Part shown: piece after piece, positions 4,685-8,153 of the stretch
Numbering within the stretch: position 1 is the first letter of the stretch
Layout: the number at the start of each line of letters is the position of its first letter
DNA from: Nitrospiraceae bacterium
GTDB taxonomy: Bacteria; Nitrospirota; Nitrospiria; Nitrospirales; Nitrospiraceae
Reading direction: 5' to 3'
Assembly: GCA_005793285.1 (NCBI GenBank)
Contig: SXPO01000241.1
Span: forward strand, 1-8,153
DNA length: 8,153 nucleotides
The notes under the pieces: generated by a model
Told to the model about the DNA's origin: nothing
What the model saw: the letters and a program-made list of their open reading frames with translations, nothing else
Databases searched by the model: none
Made by a program: the position numbers and the translations under genes

Positions 4685-5671
4685 ATGATCGCGAGACTCG
4701 CCCTCGCGCTAGGCCTCAGCCTTCTCTTTAGCTGGGGCATGGCCCCTTTCGTCCTGGCAGAATTCGCCGGGAACCTCATCATCGCCGGCAACGGACCGGA
4801 ACTGACGACCATCGAACCCCTCGCCCGCGCCTTTGAAAAGGCCAACCCTCGCGCCTATCTCGATGTGGTCTGGGACGGCAATTCGCGTCCGGTTGAGATG
4901 GTCAAGTCTGGCCAGGCCCACATTGCCGTCACGGGAACGGCAGCCCAGGATCTCGCGGCAACGCCCATCGCGTGGGATGGCATCGGCATTCTCGTGCATC
5001 TCTCCAATCTCACAAAAGAGCTGACGAAACAACAGGCTGCCGACATTTTCTCCGGCAAAATCACGCTATGGTCAGAACTCGGCGGGCTTGATACGAAAAT
5101 ATTAGTCATCGACCGGCCTCGCAACCAAAACGTCCGCGAGGCCTTTGAATCGCAGCTGGGCATTACCGGCAAGATAACCAACAGCGCGAAGGTGATCGGC
5201 CCAGATGAACAGGTCATCAAGACTGTCGTGGGAACCCTGCCTCCCCTGGCTGCGGTCGCCTACCTGTCTCTCAGTCAGGGCTTGTCCGTTGTCGCGAGCG
5301 GCGTCGCGGTCAAACTCCTATCCATCGACAAGGTCGAGCCGGAAGGCCCCACCGTCAAGGACGGTCGCTATCCGCTCAAGCGCCCGGTCCTCCTCCTGTC
5401 CAAAAAAGAGCCCCATCCCCTGGCTGATGCCTTCATTCAGTTTGCCCTGTCCCAGGCAGGGCAACAACTCATGGCCGACACCTACGTCCCCATCAACGAG
5501 AAAGAGTCAGATGTCGTTGCTCTTCAAGGAGGTACCTATGCAGATACGGCAATCATTGTGGTTCATGCTCCTAGGCCTCATCGGATCCATCACGTTAGCC
5601 CTCCCCCTCGTCTCTGCGGAGGAACCAGGCGCGATGGTAGATGGCGCAGGCTTCACCCTCTACGGAACTGA
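4685..5671 (+). CDS. Exported PstS-like periplasmic solute-binding protein with aberrant C-terminus
   Basis: A 328-residue protein of the PstS-like/PBP-type-2 fold (phosphate or other oxyanion binding). An N-terminal signal peptide (1-25, cleavage likely after VLA) is followed by LIIAGNGPELTTIEPLARAF (31-50), the VTGTAAQDL loop (82-90), AWDGIGILVHLSNLTKELT (96-114) with ADIFSGKITLWSELGG (119-134), and DGRYPLKRP (226-234), all in family order. GGAG at 4676-4679, 5 nt before ATG 4685, sets the start; the frame is open further upstream without support. No pstCAB or phoU genes are nearby, so it is an orphan and the ligand is unsure. The core fold ends near residue 275. Residues 281-328 are translated from sequence overlapping the next gene and look like out-of-frame translation (Arg/His/Pro-rich). 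Codon 281 is CAA at 5525-5527; a TAA there would end the protein at 280 residues. Confidence 0.87.
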   Translation: MIARLALALGLSLLFSWGMAPFVLAEFAGNLIIAGNGPELTTIEPLARAFEKANPRAYLDVVWDGNSRPVEMVKSGQAHIAVTGTAAQDLAATPIAWDGIGILVHLSNLTKELTKQQAADIFSGKITLWSELGGLDTKILVIDRPRNQNVREAFESQLGITGKITNSAKVIGPDEQVIKTVVGTLPPLAAVAYLSLSQGLSVVASGVAVKLLSIDKVEPEGPTVKDGRYPLKRPVLLLSKKEPHPLADAFIQFALSQAGQQLMADTYVPINEKESDVVALQGGTYADTAIIVVHAPRPHRIHHVSPPPRLCGGTRRDGRWRRLHPLRN

Positions 5672-5996
5672 ATCCATCAAGGGGTCTGATACGGCGAAAG
5701 TCGAGCGGGACCCGGTCTGCGATCGGAGTAAACGGCCCAAGATCTTCAGGGTCGAGCCGGACGAAGCCAAGCCTGGACAGAAGGTGACCATCAAAGGCGA
5801 AAATTTCGGGGCTAAGGAATGTTTCCACGGGGTGGCCTTTAGCGCGGCTGGGCCAGCCAAAATCGACTACACCTTCGTCAACGATAGCACCATCGAAGCG
5901 ACGGTTCCTGAGGTCCGAGCAGGCATGTCGTTCATCGATGTGGTCGCCGGCGGCGGCAATGCCCGTTCAAAAGGATTCCTCGTCCAAGCCAAGTAA
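5538..5996 (+). CDS. Exported IPT/TIG-domain protein
   Basis: A 152-residue protein with a signal peptide (about 1-27, LPLVSA then EEPG) and no membrane anchor or lipobox. A linker of about 40 residues leads into a single IPT/TIG immunoglobulin-like domain at about 67-150: PKIFRVEPDEAKPGQKVTIK, GENFG at 87-91, STIEATVPEV at 117-126 and FIDVVAGGGNA, the usual order of TIG strands. Cys61 and Cys95 could form a disulfide outside the cytoplasm. Such domains mediate protein or glycan contacts at the cell surface; a specific role is not known here. A near-perfect AAGGAGGT (5526-5533), 4 nt before ATG 5538, fixes the start and lies inside the last part of the PstS-like frame, so the two are translated from the same mRNA and may be coupled. 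A joint role with the PstS-like protein in the cell envelope is inference. Confidence 0.85.
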   Translation: MQIRQSLWFMLLGLIGSITLALPLVSAEEPGAMVDGAGFTLYGTESIKGSDTAKVERDPVCDRSKRPKIFRVEPDEAKPGQKVTIKGENFGAKECFHGVAFSAAGPAKIDYTFVNDSTIEATVPEVRAGMSFIDVVAGGGNARSKGFLVQAK

Positions 5997-6014
5997 CGGA
6001 ATCGGATAATCTCC

Positions 6015-6047
6015 GCCAGAGGCGCGGCACAGTGCCGCGCCTCTGGC
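6015..6047. terminator. 15-bp perfect GC-rich hairpin after the TIG gene
   Basis: GCCAGAGGCGCGGCA (6015-6029) and TGCCGCGCCTCTGGC (6033-6047) pair at all 15 positions around loop CAG, starting 18 nt past the TIG stop codon. No T-run follows on either strand (CTCC on plus, GGAG on minus). It probably ends or protects the upstream transcript, acting as a rho-independent-like or 3'-stabilising structure. Confidence 0.6.
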
Positions 6048-6081
6048 CTCCCCAATCAGCCCCATTCCCATCCTCACTCCC

Positions 6082-6111
6082 TCGACAAGACTCTTAATTC
6101 TATGCTAGTTT
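6082..6111 (+). promoter_or_regulatory. Possible promoter of the carboxylase operon
   Basis: TCGACA (6082-6087), five of six matches to TTGACA, is followed after 18 nt by TAGTTT (6106-6111) carrying an extended -10 TGC at 6103-6105. The -10 is weak, and TATGCT at 6101-6106 is an overlapping alternative. It lies after the TIG-gene hairpin and about 66 nt before the biotin carboxylase start, where a promoter is expected. Confidence 0.35.
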
Positions 6112-6176
6112 ACGTCCTCATTTTCAGCTGAGAACACTCGCAAAAATTAGCAGCGATCCGAGGAATAAGGACCGGC

Positions 6177-7595
6177 ATGTTCAAGAAAATTCTGGTGGCT
6201 AATCGCGGCGAAATCGCCATGCGGATTATCCGCGCCTGCCGTGAATTGAATATCGCCACCGCTGCCATCTACTCCGAAGCCGATTCGACCGGCATCTACG
6301 TCAAAAAAGCGGACGAAGCCTATATGGTCGGGCCCGGACCGGTCAAAGGCTTCCTGGACAGCAAACAGATCGTCGACCTGGCCCTACGGATCGGCGCCGA
6401 TGCCATCCATCCAGGCTATGGATTTCTCTCGGAAAATACCCAATTCGCACAACTCTGCGAGACCTCCGGCGTAACCTTCATCGGCCCCTCGCCCCATGCT
6501 ATCGATTTGATGGGCAGCAAAGTTAAAGCGCGCGAGCTAGCCAAGCGGGTTAGAGTCCCAATCGTCCCAGGCACAGAGGGCGACGTCACCGACGCCAACG
6601 AAGCCTTGGCCTTTGCGAAAAAAACCGGCTACCCTGTCATGATCAAAGCCAGCGCAGGCGGGGGAGGCCGCGGCCTGCGGGTCGTGCGGTCCGATGCTGA
6701 ACTTCTCGAGAATATGGCGGTCGCCTCACGGGAGGCTCACGCCTCCTTCGGCGATGGCAGCATCTTTCTTGAAAAATATATCGAGCGGCCTCATCACATC
6801 GAATTCCAGATTCTGGCCGACCGGCATGGCAATATCATCCACCTAGGTGAGCGGGATTGCTCGATCCAGCGCCGGCACCAAAAGCTCATCGAAATCGCCC
6901 CCTCACTGATTCTGACGCCGCAACTGCGCGCCGAAATGGGTGACGCGGCTATCACCATCGCCAAAGCGGTCGATTACGACAATGCCGGCACCGTCGAGTT
7001 CCTCCTCGATCAGGACGGACGCTACTACTTCATCGAAATGAACCCGCGCCTCCAGGTCGAACACACCGTCACGGAACAGATCACGGCCATCGACATCGTG
7101 CGCAATCAGATCGCCATTGCCGCCGGCAAACCGCTCGACATTACGCAGCAGCAAGTCACGCTCCAAGGCCATTCCATCCAATGCCGCATCAACGCCGAGG
7201 ACCCCAAGAATAACTTCCGCCCCTGCGCCGGCACGGTTACCGCGTACCTCTCACCGGGCGGAATCGGGGTGCGCATCGACGGCGCGGTCTACAAAGACTA
7301 TACGGTGCCGCCCTACTACGACGCCCTCTTGGCCAAACTCACCGTGCGCGGCCGCACCTGGGAAGAAACCGTCAGCCGCATGAGACGCTCACTGGAAGAA
7401 TATGTTTTGCGCGGAGTCAAGACGACGATCCCCTTCATGAAGGAGATCATGCAGGAAGAGGACTTCATGGCAGGACGGTTCGACACCTCCTACCTGGAAA
7501 CGCATCCGGCTCTCTTCAACTATCATGAATTCGAGCAACCAGAGGATCTGGTGCTGGCGCTCTCCGCCGCCATCGCCGCCTACGAAGGGCTGTAG
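6177..7595 (+). CDS. pycA: Biotin carboxylase subunit (pyruvate carboxylase subunit A type)
   Basis: A 472-residue ATP-grasp enzyme that uses ATP and bicarbonate to carboxylate biotin on a carrier protein. The N-terminal domain begins MFKKILVANRGEIAMRIIRA; the ATP-grasp part has Lys115, Lys157 in VMIKASAGGGGRGLRVV (glycine-rich lid), His207, Glu274, and Glu287, Asn289 and Arg291 in FIEMNPRLQVEHTVTE; Arg337 is in QCRINAED. These match the catalytic set of E. coli AccC almost one for one. AAGGA at 6167-6171, 5 nt before ATG, sets the start. There is no biotin carrier or carboxyltransferase domain in this chain, so it is a separate subunit. The next gene 54 nt downstream encodes a pyruvate carboxylase-type carboxyltransferase, so I infer a two-subunit pyruvate carboxylase rather than acetyl-CoA carboxylase AccC. 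A 2-oxoglutarate carboxylase, as in Hydrogenobacter, is the main alternative. The biotin carrier should lie at the far end of the partner, beyond the window. Confidence 0.93.
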   Translation: MFKKILVANRGEIAMRIIRACRELNIATAAIYSEADSTGIYVKKADEAYMVGPGPVKGFLDSKQIVDLALRIGADAIHPGYGFLSENTQFAQLCETSGVTFIGPSPHAIDLMGSKVKARELAKRVRVPIVPGTEGDVTDANEALAFAKKTGYPVMIKASAGGGGRGLRVVRSDAELLENMAVASREAHASFGDGSIFLEKYIERPHHIEFQILADRHGNIIHLGERDCSIQRRHQKLIEIAPSLILTPQLRAEMGDAAITIAKAVDYDNAGTVEFLLDQDGRYYFIEMNPRLQVEHTVTEQITAIDIVRNQIAIAAGKPLDITQQQVTLQGHSIQCRINAEDPKNNFRPCAGTVTAYLSPGGIGVRIDGAVYKDYTVPPYYDALLAKLTVRGRTWEETVSRMRRSLEEYVLRGVKTTIPFMKEIMQEEDFMAGRFDTSYLETHPALFNYHEFEQPEDLVLALSAAIAAYEGL

Positions 7596-7605
7596 CCCTA
7601 CAGCC
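7588..7605 (+). other. Small hairpin over the biotin carboxylase stop codon
   Basis: GGCTGTA (7588-7594) pairs with TACAGCC (7599-7605) around a GCCC loop; the TAG stop at 7593-7595 lies in the stem and loop edge. No T-run follows, and the operon clearly continues, so it is more likely an mRNA processing or translation-tuning structure than a terminator, or it is chance. Confidence 0.35.
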
Positions 7606-7649
7606 GTCTATCAACCCCGATGACAGGATAACGAGAAGACCAGGACATC

Positions 7650-8153
7650 ATGGCGACAAGACGACCCTCAAAAAAACAGGCTCCCAAGAAGCGGACAGCC
7701 GGACCAGCAGCCCGGCCATCGAAGGCCCGCGCCAAGGTCAGCCCTGAGCTGACCATCCAACCGGCGCCCGGCAAGCCCCTCCTGCTTACCGAGGTCGCCT
7801 TGCGCGACGGCCACCAGTCGCTCCTGGCCACGCGCATGCGGACGGAAGACATGCTGCCGATCGCCATGAAACTCGACGCAGTCGGCTATTGGTCGCTGGA
7901 AGTCTGGGGCGGCGCCACCTTCGATACCTGTCTGCGGTTCCTCAAAGAAGATCCCTGGGAACGGCTCCGCGCATTACGCGCCGCCATGCCCAACACCAAG
8001 CTCCAAATGCTGCTCCGCGGGCAAAACCTGGTCGGCTACCGGCACTATGCCGACGATGTGCTGGAGCGGTTCATCGAACGGTCCTCCGCCAATGGCATCG
8101 ACGTCTTCCGCATCTTCGACGCGCTCAACGATATCCGCAACCTTGAACGGGCC
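7650..8153 (+). CDS. pycB: Carboxyltransferase subunit (pyruvate carboxylase subunit B/OadA type), 5' part
   Basis: Only the first 168 codons are visible and the frame is open to the right edge. From residue 44 on it is a clear HMGL-like TIM-barrel carboxyltransferase: [20 protein letters not shown] (44-63) with metal ligand Asp53 and substrate Gln56, [14 protein letters not shown] (79-92), [16 protein letters not shown] (118-133) with the pyruvate-binding-type Arg123, and [14 protein letters not shown] near 152-165. In known enzymes this domain moves CO2 from carboxybiotin to pyruvate, giving oxaloacetate; sodium-pump oxaloacetate decarboxylase alpha subunits share it, but the upstream biotin carboxylase favours a carboxylase. 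AGGA at 7642-7645, 4 nt before ATG 7650, supports the start. Unusually, residues 1-43 form a basic Lys/Arg/Ala/Pro-rich tail ([20 protein letters not shown] onward) that family members normally lack; there is no usable ATG between it and the domain. The catalytic Lys and biotinyl domain lie beyond the window. Confidence 0.9.
   Translation, partial: MATRRPSKKQAPKKRTAGPAARPSKARAKVSPELTIQPAPGKPLLLTEVALRDGHQSLLATRMRTEDMLPIAMKLDAVGYWSLEVWGGATFDTCLRFLKEDPWERLRALRAAMPNTKLQMLLRGQNLVGYRHYADDVLERFIERSSANGIDVFRIFDALNDIRNLERA

Noticed and set aside
1..8153. CRISPR array, insertion sequence, phage or toxin-antitoxin system
   Set aside because: No regularly spaced repeats, transposase motifs, terminal inverted repeats, integrase or attachment sites are seen. 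The two small minus-strand genes are separated by 128 nt with a hairpin and do not look like a toxin-antitoxin pair.

Overview
The window reads as about 8 kb of chromosomal core and near-core sequence from a GC-rich free-living bacterium. My best guess is a member of Nitrospirota (Nitrospira-like). I infer this from remembered resemblance of several proteins, from the split biotin-dependent carboxylase (separate biotin carboxylase and carboxyltransferase genes, as in CO2-fixing bacteria using the reductive TCA cycle), and from several small lineage-type proteins. I could not run a search, so the taxonomy is inference. There are no rRNA or tRNA genes, insertion sequences, CRISPR arrays, phage genes or other signs of recent transfer.

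Layout. Positions 1-776 (minus) hold the first 258 codons of uroporphyrinogen decarboxylase (hemE); its C-terminus lies off the left edge. A 354-bp divergent intergenic region carries a strong promoter for hemE, which appears to start transcription at the start codon itself, and a weaker one for a membrane fatty acid desaturase (1131-2105, plus). Convergent to the desaturase is a minus-strand pair: an EamA/DMT-family transporter (2632-3501) followed 18 nt later by a 155-residue protein of unknown function (2146-2613). Upstream of these, also on the minus strand, are two very small genes: a 69-residue Cys-containing protein (3660-3869), with a clear intrinsic terminator just after it, and a 58-residue charged protein (3998-4174) with a strong ribosome binding site.

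From about 4200 onward everything is on the plus strand: an FmdB-type zinc-ribbon protein (4303-4611), an exported PstS-like solute-binding protein (4685-5671) and an exported single IPT/TIG-domain protein (5538-5996), then a 15-bp perfect hairpin. The PstS-like frame runs 134 nt into the TIG gene. The likeliest cause is loss of a TAA stop that would have overlapped the TIG gene's Shine-Dalgarno (CAAGGAGGT now, TAAGGAGGT expected). The last unit is a carboxylase operon: biotin carboxylase subunit (6177-7595) and the start of the carboxyltransferase subunit (7650 to the right edge), most likely the two halves of pyruvate carboxylase, which makes oxaloacetate for the TCA cycle. The carboxyltransferase has an unusual basic Lys/Arg/Ala/Pro N-terminal tail of roughly 43 residues.

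Most of the window is ordinary housekeeping. I do not see a previously undescribed multi-gene system. The points most worth a second look are the leaderless hemE promoter, the lost stop codon, the two microproteins with an orphan plus-strand terminator between them, and the carboxyltransferase tail.
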